64,000 bases of DNA. Source: Methylophilus sp. 42 (GTDB lineage Bacteria; Pseudomonadota; Gammaproteobacteria; Burkholderiales; Methylophilaceae). This document shows positions 18,808 to 27,900 of the stretch, in pieces. The notes below the pieces were generated by a model. That model was not told the origin of the DNA, made no database searches, and worked only from the letters and a program-made list of their open reading frames with translations. The position numbers were made by a program, and so were the translations under genes. The stretch lies in assembly GCF_000384155.1 (NCBI RefSeq), contig NZ_KB913031.1, forward strand, positions 1,240,001 to 1,304,000, given 5' to 3'. The stretch's first letter is position 1. Each line of letters starts with the position of its first letter.

Positions 18808-19659
18808 CTAAACAAACATGCGCACGCGAAATCCATGCGTGCGCAATGTACTGGCATATTTCTCTAATATTTTCTCTGAAGTGGCCTGAATGCAGCCGCG
18901 TAGGTCTTGCTGGCTGGGTCTGGCAATGCCGTATAGCAAGATGCCGTTGATGCGCTGTTTCAATGGCAATAGAGCTTCCATATAGCCTGGCAGCGTTGGC
19001 GTGGTCACGGTCTCCCCGTACAGTGTTCTACTGAAAATGGCAGTTTGCACCCAGGTTGGGCAAAGCGTGCAGCAGGTTTGCAGGCGTTGCAAATGCAACG
19101 CCAGCGGCAAATGCGTATCGTTGACAGCCAGCATCTCGCCATCATTACCTGCATCCAGTTTGAACCATACCTCTCCGCCCATCTCGTGTAAGCGTTTGAG
19201 TGCATGCTGTATATGCGCATGCTGCAACTGGCTGCCATTGGTGATGAGCCGCAGACAAGCCGGGCGGTCATGTGGTTTGCGTTGCTGCATCAGGTTGGCA
19301 ACCATATCGAGGATGTCTGCAAACTGCGGAGATGTGGTGGGTTCGCCATCACCCGCAAAGGCAATATCCTGTACGCAGTCATGCAGGCTGTAAATGCTGT
19401 CGTGGATATGGTGCGTGAGCCAGCCCAGGCAGTCTGCCAGCTCTTGTTGCAGAAGCTGGCTATCAATGACGGGCGAAGGGCCGCGTTGTAAACCGGGCAC
19501 CTGGCAGTACACACAGTGCCAGTTACAGCAATGGTTCGGTTGCAGGTTAATGCCGATGGAAATGCCTTGCGCGCGACGTGACCACACCGGGTAAATATAG
19601 CGCCATGCGCGAGTGGCCGCAAATTCGCTTAAGGCCTCAAAGAGGGCAGTGGTCTGCAT
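18808..19659 (-). CDS. Radical SAM protein of unknown function
   Basis: The 283-residue protein has the radical SAM cluster motif CxxxCxxC at C45, C49 and C52 (CNWHCVYCQ), followed by FAGDGEPTTSP, which resembles the GGE motif, and LITNGSQL. The C-terminal half has no recognisable accessory cluster domain. The overall look is that of wyosine-related radical SAM proteins. It lies between the cco genes and fnr, converges with ccoH (17 bases apart), and is 39 bases downstream of fnr on the same strand, so it is probably co-transcribed with fnr. Its substrate is unknown. A role in anaerobic or heme-related metabolism is only an inference from position. Confidence 0.8.
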   Translation of the reverse strand: MQTTALFEALSEFAATRAWRYIYPVWSRRAQGISIGINLQPNHCCNWHCVYCQVPGLQRGPSPVIDSQLLQQELADCLGWLTHHIHDSIYSLHDCVQDIAFAGDGEPTTSPQFADILDMVANLMQQRKPHDRPACLRLITNGSQLQHAHIQHALKRLHEMGGEVWFKLDAGNDGEMLAVNDTHLPLALHLQRLQTCCTLCPTWVQTAIFSRTLYGETVTTPTLPGYMEALLPLKQRINGILLYGIARPSQQDLRGCIQATSEKILEKYASTLRTHGFRVRMFV

Positions 19660-19698
19660 TTGTACGCCGCCGTGATAAGCGTTAACGGTGGGCTTGGA

Positions 19699-20535
19699 CT
19701 AGCAAGTGCTGGCGTTAAAGATGGTCTTCAGTTTGTCGTGATCAAGAATGCGGATATTCTTTTGTTTCACTTCAATAATGCCTTCGTCGCTAAATTTAGA
19801 GAAGGTACGGCTCACGGTTTCCAGTTTCATGCCCAGATAGCTGCCGATTTCTTCGCGGGTCATGCGTAAAATTAATTCACTTTTTGAATAACCACGTGCG
19901 TGCAAACGTTGCAGCAAATTGAGCAGGAAAGCCGCCAGGCGTTCTTCGGCGCGCATATTGGCCAGCAACATCATGACGCCATTTTCGCGCACAATCTCCC
20001 GGCTCATGATTTTGTGCACATGTCGTTGCAGCATGGGGATTTGACGTGACAGGTCTTCGACGTGGTTAAATGGCATCACGCAGACTTCGGCATCTTCCAG
20101 AGCGATGGCATTGCAATTGTGCTTGTCACTGACGATGCCATCCAGGCCCATGATTTCACCCGCCATTTGAAAACCGGTGACTTGTTCGCGGCCGTCTTCA
20201 GATACCACACAGGTTTTAAAAAAACCGGTACGAATCGCATACAAGGTGGTGAACGGGTCGCCGCTGCTAAACAGGTGCCCCCCTTGTTTGACTTTCTTTC
20301 TGGTGGCGACCATGCCATCCAGCTGGCTCATCTCGTCCGTGCTTAAACCTATGGGCAGACACAGCTCACGCAGGTTGCAGTTAGAGCAGGCCACCTTGAA
20401 ACTGGATTCGGCTTGCATGGGAGATGTCCTTGGCAGTCGTTGATCTTGCGACTGATTATACGCCTCCTGCGCCTTGATTTCATGGGTGGCGATTTCATCC
20501 GTGGCGACTTCATGTGCTGCAATGGCATTTAACAT
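19699..20535 (-). CDS. fnr: FNR-type oxygen-sensing transcription regulator
   Basis: A 278-residue Crp/Fnr protein with an oxygen-labile 4Fe-4S sensor: Cys in CSNCNLRELC plus the distal Cys in SDKHNCNA fit the E. coli Fnr pattern. Then come the cyclic-nucleotide-like beta-roll, a dimerisation helix and a DNA-recognition helix LETVSRTFSKF, whose E..SR residues read TTGAT sites. The ATG at 20535 has GGGAAGAG upstream and is preferred over 20571. The first 38 residues are an unusual extension encoded partly by three 15-bp tandem repeats. An FNR box lies upstream with spacing suited to auto-activation. Confidence 0.95.
   Translation of the reverse strand: MLNAIAAHEVATDEIATHEIKAQEAYNQSQDQRLPRTSPMQAESSFKVACSNCNLRELCLPIGLSTDEMSQLDGMVATRKKVKQGGHLFSSGDPFTTLYAIRTGFFKTCVVSEDGREQVTGFQMAGEIMGLDGIVSDKHNCNAIALEDAEVCVMPFNHVEDLSRQIPMLQRHVHKIMSREIVRENGVMMLLANMRAEERLAAFLLNLLQRLHARGYSKSELILRMTREEIGSYLGMKLETVSRTFSKFSDEGIIEVKQKNIRILDHDKLKTIFNASTC
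20476..20520. repeat. Three 15-bp tandem repeats inside fnr
   Basis: Units at 20476-20490, 20491-20505 and 20506-20520 (plus-strand form GATTTCAT..GTGGC) encode the repeated pentads ATHEI, ATDEI and AAHEV of the Fnr N-terminal extension. The unit length keeps the reading frame, so copy-number change would lengthen or shorten the protein without disrupting it. Confidence 0.75.
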
Positions 20536-20569
20536 GATGCTTTTACTCTTCCCTATTATAGTGAGTTGC

Positions 20570-20611
20570 ATTATGCACGCGTAGCTGACCGGACTATTTG
20601 ATATGCATCAA
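20570..20611 (-). promoter_or_regulatory. Consensus FNR box between fnr and hemN
   Basis: TTGAT-ATGC-ATCAA at 20598-20611 is a perfect FNR consensus. On the minus strand CATAAT at 20570-20575 lies exactly where the -10 of a class II site would be, giving a start near 20563 and a leader that keeps the fnr ribosome site. Toward hemN the corresponding -10 (20634-20639) is poor, but the site could still act on both genes. Confidence 0.85.
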
Positions 20612-20705
20612 GAAGTCATGGTTTGCTTTATGGCAAAGTAGCCGTCAATGACTCCCGGGACGAGATGTCTCACTTGTGCAGACAGGAAAGCATTTGCTAG
20701 ATACC

Positions 20706-22091
20706 ATGAAACAACCGTTGACGATTACTCAAGAGCACATCGAGCGCTATGATGTTTCGGGGCCGCGGTATACCTCTTACCCCACGGCTGACCGCTTTGT
20801 CGAGGCGTTTGATGCGGCGGCCTATGTCAAGGCCGCAGAGCAGCGCAATATCAGCAACTGGACACAACCGTTGTCGGTGTATGTACATATCCCGTTTTGC
20901 GCGTCGCTGTGTTTTTATTGTGCCTGCAACAAAATCGTCACCAAGCGTTATGAGCAGAGCGCCATTTACCTCAATTATCTGCAACGCGAACTCAATCTGC
21001 ATCTGGACAAGTTTTCGCAAGCGCAGGCCGTGAACCAGCTGCATTTAGGCGGCGGCACACCAACCTTTCTCAATGATGAAGAGTTAACCCGCCTGGTGGA
21101 GATGCTGAAAAAAGCCTTTGTGTTTAACCAGGAGGGTGAATACTCGATTGAGATTGATCCGCGTACGGTGAACCAGCAACGCTTGCAGCATTTGCGCGAC
21201 CTGGGCTTTAACCGCCTGAGTTTTGGTGTACAAGATTTTGATGCCGATGTGCAGCAAGCGGTGCATCGAGTGCAGTCTTATCCGCAAGTGGAAATCCTGA
21301 TGCAACAAGCGCGGGAGATGGGTTACCAGTCTATCAATGCCGACCTGATTTATGGCTTGCCCAAGCAAACCCCGGCAACCTTCCGCGAAACGATCGCTAA
21401 AATTACCACATTGCGCCCAGACCGTATTGCCCTGTATGGCTATGCGCATTTGCCGTCACGCTTCAAGCCGCAGCGCCGTATCCTGCAAGATGAGTTGCCC
21501 AACGCCGTAGACAAAATCCAGATGCTGTCAGAGGCGATTCAGCAATTGATGCAGGCGGGGTATGTGTATATCGGCATGGACCATTTTGCTTTGCCTGAGG
21601 ATGCACTGGCGATTGCCAAGCAACAGGGCAGGTTGCATCGCAACTTTCAGGGTTACAGTACCATGGCTGACCAGGATATTCTCGCGCTGGGCGTCTCTGC
21701 CATTGGCAAAATGGGCGCGACTTATAGCCAGAATGCCAAAACGCTGGAAGAGTATTACGACTTTCTGGACCAGGGTCAGTTGCCGATTGTGCGCGGCTTG
21801 GCACTTAGCCGTGATGACCTGATCCGGCGCGCAGTGATTATGGCCATCATGTGCCACGGTGAGCTCAGCTATGAGTCAATAGAGCTCTCTTACATGGTGA
21901 ATTTCAGGGATTACTTTAAATCAGAGATTCAACAACTTGCAGATAAAGAAAAGCAGGGGTTGGTGGTGCTGGAGGACGATGGCTTGAAAGTGACTGAAAT
22001 GGGTTGGTACTTTGTGCGTGCTATTGCCATGGTGTTTGACCGTTATTTGCAGCACGATGCCAATCGTGCAAGGTTTTCCAAAATCCTTTAA
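20706..22091 (+). CDS. hemN: Oxygen-independent coproporphyrinogen III oxidase
   Basis: This radical SAM enzyme (about 461 residues) makes protoporphyrinogen IX without O2, supplying heme at low oxygen. GPRYTSYPTADRF is near the N-terminus. HIPFCASLCFYCACNK carries the cluster cysteines (C65, C69, C72), and HLGGGTPTFL and GFNRLSFGVQDF follow. The start is set at the ATG 20706 by family length. A TTG at 20694 with AGGA six bases upstream and a GTG at 20676 are alternatives. It is divergent from fnr across a consensus FNR box. Confidence 0.95.
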   Translation: MKQPLTITQEHIERYDVSGPRYTSYPTADRFVEAFDAAAYVKAAEQRNISNWTQPLSVYVHIPFCASLCFYCACNKIVTKRYEQSAIYLNYLQRELNLHLDKFSQAQAVNQLHLGGGTPTFLNDEELTRLVEMLKKAFVFNQEGEYSIEIDPRTVNQQRLQHLRDLGFNRLSFGVQDFDADVQQAVHRVQSYPQVEILMQQAREMGYQSINADLIYGLPKQTPATFRETIAKITTLRPDRIALYGYAHLPSRFKPQRRILQDELPNAVDKIQMLSEAIQQLMQAGYVYIGMDHFALPEDALAIAKQQGRLHRNFQGYSTMADQDILALGVSAIGKMGATYSQNAKTLEEYYDFLDQGQLPIVRGLALSRDDLIRRAVIMAIMCHGELSYESIELSYMVNFRDYFKSEIQQLADKEKQGLVVLEDDGLKVTEMGWYFVRAIAMVFDRYLQHDANRARFSKIL

Positions 22092-22100
22092 ACTCTCGGC

Positions 22101-22817
22101 ATGTTAGCCAGCTTACTCCTGACCGCTTTTGTCATGGGGCTGGCAGGCGGCCCGCATTGCATTGCCATGTGTGGTGCAGCTTGCGGCGCCATGCAGTCTC
22201 CCCCTCACACCACCAGCCAATTTCGTTCGATTCCGCTACGTGTCATCAAAACCATTCCCTGGAGTTTTTACCTCGGGCGCATGCTGGGTTACGGCATATT
22301 GGGCGCAATTGCGGCAGAAACCCTGCGTGGCCTGGCCTGGTTGTCCAACCAGAGTCATGTGTTCCAGCCATTGTGGACGTTCTCTCATACGCTGATCTTT
22401 GCCTGGGGCGTGCTATTAGTGGTCACCGGCCAACAACCACAATGGGCCGTGCAGCGGGCACAACAAGTCTGGGCCTGGATTAAGCAGCGCACCGAACATG
22501 TCAAATTCGGCTATTTGCTCACGGGTATGGTCTGGGCCCTGTTGCCGTGTGGCTTGCTCTATTCCGCGGTGATGCTGGCCTCATTGCAATCGCAATGGTT
22601 ACAAGGGGCGTTGGTGATGATGGCCTTTGCCTGTGGCTCAGCTACCGTGCTGGCACTGGCACCTGTCCTATGGCGCGCCAGCCAGCAATCCATGCCCGGC
22701 TGGTTTAAAGAATCGACGGGGATGCGCCTGAGTGGCGTATTGCTCATCGCCCTCAGCGTGGTCGCTTTATGGATGGACGTCATGCATCACGACAAACTGT
22801 GGTGCCAACTCCTCTAA
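22101..22817 (+). CDS. DsbD_2/TauE-like membrane protein of cbb3 clusters
   Basis: The 238-residue protein has about six membrane helices. The N-terminal GLAGGPHCIAMCGAACGAM carries paired Cys in the first helix, typical of the UreH_2/DsbD_2 'sulfite exporter TauE/SafE' proteins that accompany cbb3 oxidase genes. A second LLPCGLLYSAVMLA half repeats the pattern. Proteins of this kind are suspected to act in metal or thiol-redox handling during oxidase assembly; this is not proved. It starts nine bases after hemN, so the two are co-transcribed. Confidence 0.82.
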   Translation: MLASLLLTAFVMGLAGGPHCIAMCGAACGAMQSPPHTTSQFRSIPLRVIKTIPWSFYLGRMLGYGILGAIAAETLRGLAWLSNQSHVFQPLWTFSHTLIFAWGVLLVVTGQQPQWAVQRAQQVWAWIKQRTEHVKFGYLLTGMVWALLPCGLLYSAVMLASLQSQWLQGALVMMAFACGSATVLALAPVLWRASQQSMPGWFKESTGMRLSGVLLIALSVVALWMDVMHHDKLWCQLL

Positions 22818-22850
22818 ACATTGCTTTTATCCCCTGCATTCTGTAACTTT

Positions 22851-22876
22851 CAATTGTTAATTTAATTTAACAATTG
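22851..22876. promoter_or_regulatory. Perfect 10-bp inverted repeat abutting the ligE ribosome site
   Basis: CAATTGTTAA (22851-22860) and TTAACAATTG (22867-22876) flank a six-base spacer. The last G starts the GGAGG ribosome site, and the ATG is at 22885. As DNA it could be an operator; as RNA the hairpin would sit directly against the ribosome site. Confidence 0.6.
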
Positions 22877-22884
22877 GAGGCGTC

Positions 22885-23724
22885 ATGCTTGGGCCAACGC
22901 GGTATCTACTGTTTGTTTTCTTGTCGTTGCTGATTGCGCATAGCTACGCCCAAGCACCTGCCATTTTGCTGGCGCAGATTTACCATGACGATATCCTGGT
23001 GCAAGAGTATCTGGTCAGCGAAAAACTGGATGGTATCCGTGCCATCTGGGATGGCCAGCAATTCACCAGCCGCCAGGGTCATCCTATTCATGCGCCAGCC
23101 TGGTTTACTAAAGACTTTCCGCCACGGCCACTGGATGGGGAGTTATGGATAGGCCGCGGCCAATTCGAGACGCTTTCATCCACTGTCAGACAAACGCAAC
23201 CGAGTGATGCTGCCTGGCGGCAAGTCGCCTATTATGTGTTTGAGTTGCCAAACGCCAACGGTGATTTCGCCCAGAGAGCGCAGCAAATCGTGCACATCGC
23301 CCGGCAAGCGCATAGCCCTTATCTCAAAAGTCTGCCGCAATTCCGTGTTAAAAACAGGCAAGTGCTTAAAAGAACGCTGAATCACATTGTGGCTCAGCGT
23401 GGCGAAGGCCTGATGCTGCACCGCGCTGACGCGCCATATCTCACAGGCCGTAGCCATGTATTGCTCAAGCTCAAGCCACAACTTGATGCAGAAGCCAAAG
23501 TGATCGCCCATGTGCCCGGCAAAGGCAAATACCAAGGTAAAATGGGCGCGCTGTTAGTGGAAACCCCGGCAGGTATCCAATTTAAACTGGGCACCGGATT
23601 CAGCGACGCGGAGCGTGCGCATCCACCGCCGATAGGCTGCCAGGTCACTTATACTTACCGTGATGTGACCAAAACAGGTAAACCCAAGTTTGCCAGTTTT
23701 TTACGCATACGTTCGCCTGAATAG
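22885..23724 (+). CDS. Periplasmic ATP-dependent DNA ligase (LigE type)
   Basis: The 279-residue protein has a signal peptide (about 1-22). The adenylation motif SEKLDGIRA has nucleophile K47, followed by LDGELW, GEGLMLHR and LLKLKP motifs of the ATP-ligase nucleotidyltransferase domain. A minimal OB domain ends in GCQVTYTYRDVTKTGKPKFASF. Size and leader match the Lig E group, which seals nicks outside the cytoplasm and is linked to natural transformation or extracellular DNA. GGAGGCGTC precedes the ATG. A small secreted protein gene follows 14 bases later. Confidence 0.92.
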   Translation: MLGPTRYLLFVFLSLLIAHSYAQAPAILLAQIYHDDILVQEYLVSEKLDGIRAIWDGQQFTSRQGHPIHAPAWFTKDFPPRPLDGELWIGRGQFETLSSTVRQTQPSDAAWRQVAYYVFELPNANGDFAQRAQQIVHIARQAHSPYLKSLPQFRVKNRQVLKRTLNHIVAQRGEGLMLHRADAPYLTGRSHVLLKLKPQLDAEAKVIAHVPGKGKYQGKMGALLVETPAGIQFKLGTGFSDAERAHPPPIGCQVTYTYRDVTKTGKPKFASFLRIRSPE

Positions 23725-23738
23725 TGAAAGGAAATCAT

Positions 23739-24158
23739 ATGAAGTGGTTCGCAGGATTATTAAGCTGCTGGATAGCAGCAAGTGCCTATGCGCTTGATTT
23801 AAGCGGCGTTTATGCCTGCACGGGTGATGATGCGCATGAAGGAAAATATACCGGCACAGTGACCATGAAATTACGTCCGGAACATAGCAAAGGCGCAGAT
23901 GCCAGTTATGACTTCCAGCTTGAAGTGCCGGATTATGGCGTTTATAAAGGCCACGCAGCGGCGCATGGTATGCACGCTGCAATGCATTTTGCCTTACCAA
24001 CAGAGAATGGCGAATATGGTGGCAAGACGCATGATTATGGCACTGGCATTGCCGAGTTCAAGAGAAATGCCAAAGGACAGCTGAGCTTCAGGAAGTTTTA
24101 TTTTGAGCCTGGGTTCAAGGGAGGAAATACAGGGGTAGAGGAGTGTGTAAGAAAGTAA
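23739..24158 (+). CDS. Small secreted protein of unknown function
   Basis: The 139-residue protein has a signal peptide (about 1-19, cleaved after AYA). The mature part starts LDLSGVYACTGDDAHEG, contains alternating polar and aromatic strands, and ends GVEECVRK. Two Cys (in YACTG and EECV) could form a disulfide that closes a beta-barrel, as in small lipocalin-like folds; this is a guess. AAAGGAAATC precedes the ATG at 23739. It is co-directional with and 14 bases after the LigE gene, so it may share its role. No family is recognised. Confidence 0.72.
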   Translation: MKWFAGLLSCWIAASAYALDLSGVYACTGDDAHEGKYTGTVTMKLRPEHSKGADASYDFQLEVPDYGVYKGHAAAHGMHAAMHFALPTENGEYGGKTHDYGTGIAEFKRNAKGQLSFRKFYFEPGFKGGNTGVEECVRK

Positions 24159-24199
24159 TTCTTTTGTTTTCTCAGCGTTGACTAGGATGTGAGGGATTG

Positions 24200-24840
24200 C
24201 TTTTCGCTTTTTCAGCGAGTTACTTTTCTTTGCTTGCCCAAAGAGAAGACTATTCTATGATCGATCTATTTCGCCTTTCCGGCGACCATTCTTTCTTATG
24301 CTTCTCCATAAGAAAGAAGGCAAAGAACAAGACACCCCAACTTCCGCTTGTTTCCTGTGCTACTCGAATTGTCGGGCGGCAATCAAAAACTCGCTCCTTT
24401 GGAGCTCAAACAGTTGCTTGCCGACTACTCCCGCCAATCCTGCGTTGCTCGGCGCGGCAGATGGGGACCCCGAAAACCAAGCGAGCGCCAACGTTAGTAG
24501 TTGTTATCAATAAACCAGAAGAATTATGCTTCCGTTAAATCTTCACTAATGGTTGTTTGGCGAGATAAATCCCCATCCCATCACGCTGAGTAGCGGAGAC
24601 AAAATAAGAGTAGAGGGAGCGACTGTCCGAATCCCGCGGTGGGCTGCGTCGTGTGCAGCCCGCTAGGATGAGTTTCGTGACCGGCTTATGCTTAAGTCCG
24701 GCAAAGCAACGGACGAAAGTCCTAATTTGAGCAACGCAAGGAAGCCGCAGGCCGTGATGGCTGGGTGTCTTCCTCTTTGGTTACTTTCTGGGGGACAAGC
24801 ACCAGAAAGTGACTCGCCAACAAGGCGAAAAACAACGTAT
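24200..24840. repeat. Gene-free hairpin-rich dispersed repeat element
   Basis: No convincing gene lies in 24159-24918; the longest frame (113 codons) has no ribosome site or protein-like composition. The stretch instead holds a series of hairpins: 24223-24248, 24289-24318 (12-bp perfect arms), 24641-24661 (GGGCTGC arms), 24711-24722 (GGAC-GAAA-GTCC, a GNRA loop) and 24780-24813 (12-bp arms). The first and last contain similar TTACTTTC/TTGCTTG-CCAAAG words, as though they were element ends. Sequences of this look recur in many proteobacterial genomes as long non-coding dispersed repeats. Only one copy is in this window, and the boundaries are estimates. Confidence 0.55.
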
Positions 24841-24918
24841 CAAGCAAGACAAACTTAAGCTATATGTAAGCTGCGAGAATGCATGTCATTTCGCCTGCCA
24901 TGTTAAAATCTCCTCCCT

Positions 24919-27900
24919 ATGACTGCCGCCTCTCTTGTACAACTCATCGCCCAGCTCGAAAAACAACTTGCCCAGTGCATGCTGGCAGATCGCTTTCCGC
25001 TTAAACGCCGTTTGCAGCAGTTACGCGATGCTTTGAAACAAAATAAACCGGTTGATAAAGCGCTGGTTGATATTGCCCATAAAGTCCAAGCATCCCAGCA
25101 GCGTTTGCAAGCCAGATTAGCCGCATTACCCAAGCCGGAATATCCCGAAGAGTTGCCCGTTAGTGGCAAAAAAGACGAGATTGCAGCAGCAATTGCCAAG
25201 CATCAGGTGGTGATTGTTTGCGGTGAAACGGGTTCTGGTAAAACCACGCAGTTGCCCAAAATTTGCCTGGAGCTGGGGCGCGGGGTTGCAGGCCTGATTG
25301 GCCACACCCAGCCGCGCCGAATTGCGGCGCGTTCGGTGGCTTCACGGATTGCGCAGGAGCTGCAGAGCCCGCTGGGTGAGGTGGTGGGTTACAAGGTGCG
25401 TTTTAATGACAAATTGTCGGAGCGCAGTTATGTCAAATTAATGACCGACGGGATTTTGCTGGCGGAGACGCAGAGCGATAAATTCCTTAACGGTTATGAC
25501 ACCATCATTATCGATGAGGCGCACGAGCGCAGCCTGAATATTGATTTCCTGTTGGGCTACCTCAAACAGTTGTTGCCTAAACGGCCAGATTTAAAAATCA
25601 TTGTCACGTCAGCGACGATTGATGCTAATCGCTTCTCCAATCACTTTAACGGCGCACCCGTGATTGAGGTCAGTGGCCGTACTTATCCGGTTGAGATTCG
25701 TTACCGCCCGCTGGGTAATAAAACCACCATGGTGGCGGTTGAGGTGCCGGTGGATGATGGTCTGGATGATATTGACCGTTTTGCGCAGGACCTCATGGGC
25801 ATTAAGCGCAAGCCACCGCGTACCGAGACGCGTTGGCTGGAAGAGGATGACGAAGAAGAGGTGATGGAGGATGCCATCCTCGATACGGCTGAGGATTTGC
25901 TGCGTTTAGGCGATGGCGATATTCTGGTGTTTTTGCCGGGTGAGCGCGAAATTCGCGATACGGCAGATCATTTGCGTAAATACCAGGGCCGCTCGCCCAA
26001 ACTCAAATCGATAGAGATACTGCCGCTGTTTGCGCGACTGAGCATTGAAGACCAGCAAAAAATCTTCCGCCCGGGCGGCCAACGCCGCATTGTGCTGGCG
26101 ACCAACGTCGCAGAGACTTCATTGACGGTGCCTGGCATTAAATATGTGATTGATGCCGGCTTGGCGCGGGTTAACCGCTACAGCCCACGTGCCAAGGTGG
26201 AGCAATTACAGATAGAGAAAATCTCGCAAGCGGCCGCCAAGCAGCGGGCAGGGCGTTGTGGCCGCGTGTCTAACGGTATCTGTGTACGCTTGTATTCCGA
26301 AGAAGATTTTAACCAGCGTCCGGCCTTTACTGACCCTGAAATCCTGCGTAGTTCACTGGCCAGCGTGATTTTGCGTATGGCCGATTTACGCCTGGGTGAT
26401 GTTGGCGAGTTCCCGTTTATTGAAGCGCCTTCGTCACGGCTGATCAGCGATGGTTATCAGTTGTTGCAAGAGCTGGGCGCGGTCACCGAGCGACGAGAAA
26501 TCACTGAGCTAGGCCGCCAGATGGCGCGCTTGCCACTGGACCCGCGTGTGGCACGTATGATTCTGGCCGCGAAAAAAGAAAGCTGTTTGCGCGAAATCCT
26601 GATTATTGCCAGTGTCTTGAGCATGCAGGATCCACGCGAGCGCCCCATGGACAAGCGCGAAGCGGCAGATAGCGCACATGCCAAGTTCAAAGCGGATGAT
26701 TCCGATTTTATGAGCTATCTCAAGTTGTGGGACTGGTATGAGCAGGCATTAAAGACTAAAAAGTCCAATCGCGACTTGCTTAACCAGTGTCACCAAAACT
26801 TCCTGTCTTTCTTGCGCTTGAAAGAGTGGCGTGAGTTGCATCAGCAACTGCTGGAGATGGTGGAGGAGATGGACTTCAAGCGCAGCGATAAGGAAGCCAG
26901 TTATGAGCAGGTACATCGCGCATTGCTATCCGGTTTGCTGGGGAATATTGGCTTTAAGGATGGTGACAGCGAGACCTATGCCGGCGCGCGTGGTATCCGC
27001 TTTACCATTGCACCGGGCTCGGCACTGAAGAAAAATCGGCCGAAATGGGTGATTGCTGCTGAACTGGTAGACACGACCAAGCTATATGCGCGCGTTGTCG
27101 CAAAAATTGATCCGGACTGGATAGAACCGATTGCCAATGAAGGTGGCAGCCGTGACCTGACGCAAAGTGACTATACCGACCCGCGCTGGGATAGAAAAAC
27201 CGCGCAAGTGGTGGCCTGGGAGCGCGTGAGCTTGTACGGCCTGACCATAGTGCCCAAGCGGCGTGTGCATTACGGGCCAATTAACCCGACGGAGTCGCGT
27301 GAGATTTTTATCCGTGAAGCCCTGGCAAATATGGAATTCGACACGCGAGCGCCATTTTTTGAGGCTAATCGCCGCTTAATCGCTGAAGTTGAAGCACTGG
27401 AGCACAAGGCGCGCCGCCAGGATGTGTTGGTGGATGAATACCAGTTATTTGTGTTCTACGACAAGGTTGTGCCACAGATTACGGAGCCTGGTCATCAAGA
27501 GCCTTATCGCATTTATAACGGTGCCGCGTTTGAAAAATGGCGCCAGGATGCGGAGAAAGTGAATCCCAAAGTGCTGCACCTGACGCGTGAGTCACTTATG
27601 CGCCATGGTGCCAGCGCGATTACCGAGGTGCAGTTCCCGGAGCAGATGGTGATAGACGGTGAAACGGTGCCGCTTAAATACCGTTTTGAACCCGGGCATG
27701 TACTGGATGGCGTGACAGCGACGATCCCCCTGGCCTTGCTAAACCAGCTGGACGCCACAGTGACCGAATGGCTGGTGCCAGGCATGGTGCGCGACAAGGT
27801 CACCGCGCTGATTAAAGCCTTGCCCAAGACCCTGCGTCGCGTCTGTGTGCCAGTGCCGGATTTTGTGACCGGTTTTCTCGAAGCCAAAACTGCTACTGCG

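Noticed and set aside
18819-18845. Strong inverted repeat TGCGCACGC/GCGTGCGCA between ccoH and the radical SAM gene
   Set aside because: It lies inside the end of the radical SAM coding sequence and has no T-run, so it is not called a terminator.
24197-24538. 113-codon frame within the hairpin-rich repeat
   Set aside because: No ribosome site and low-quality composition; hairpins run through it, so it is treated as part of the non-coding element.
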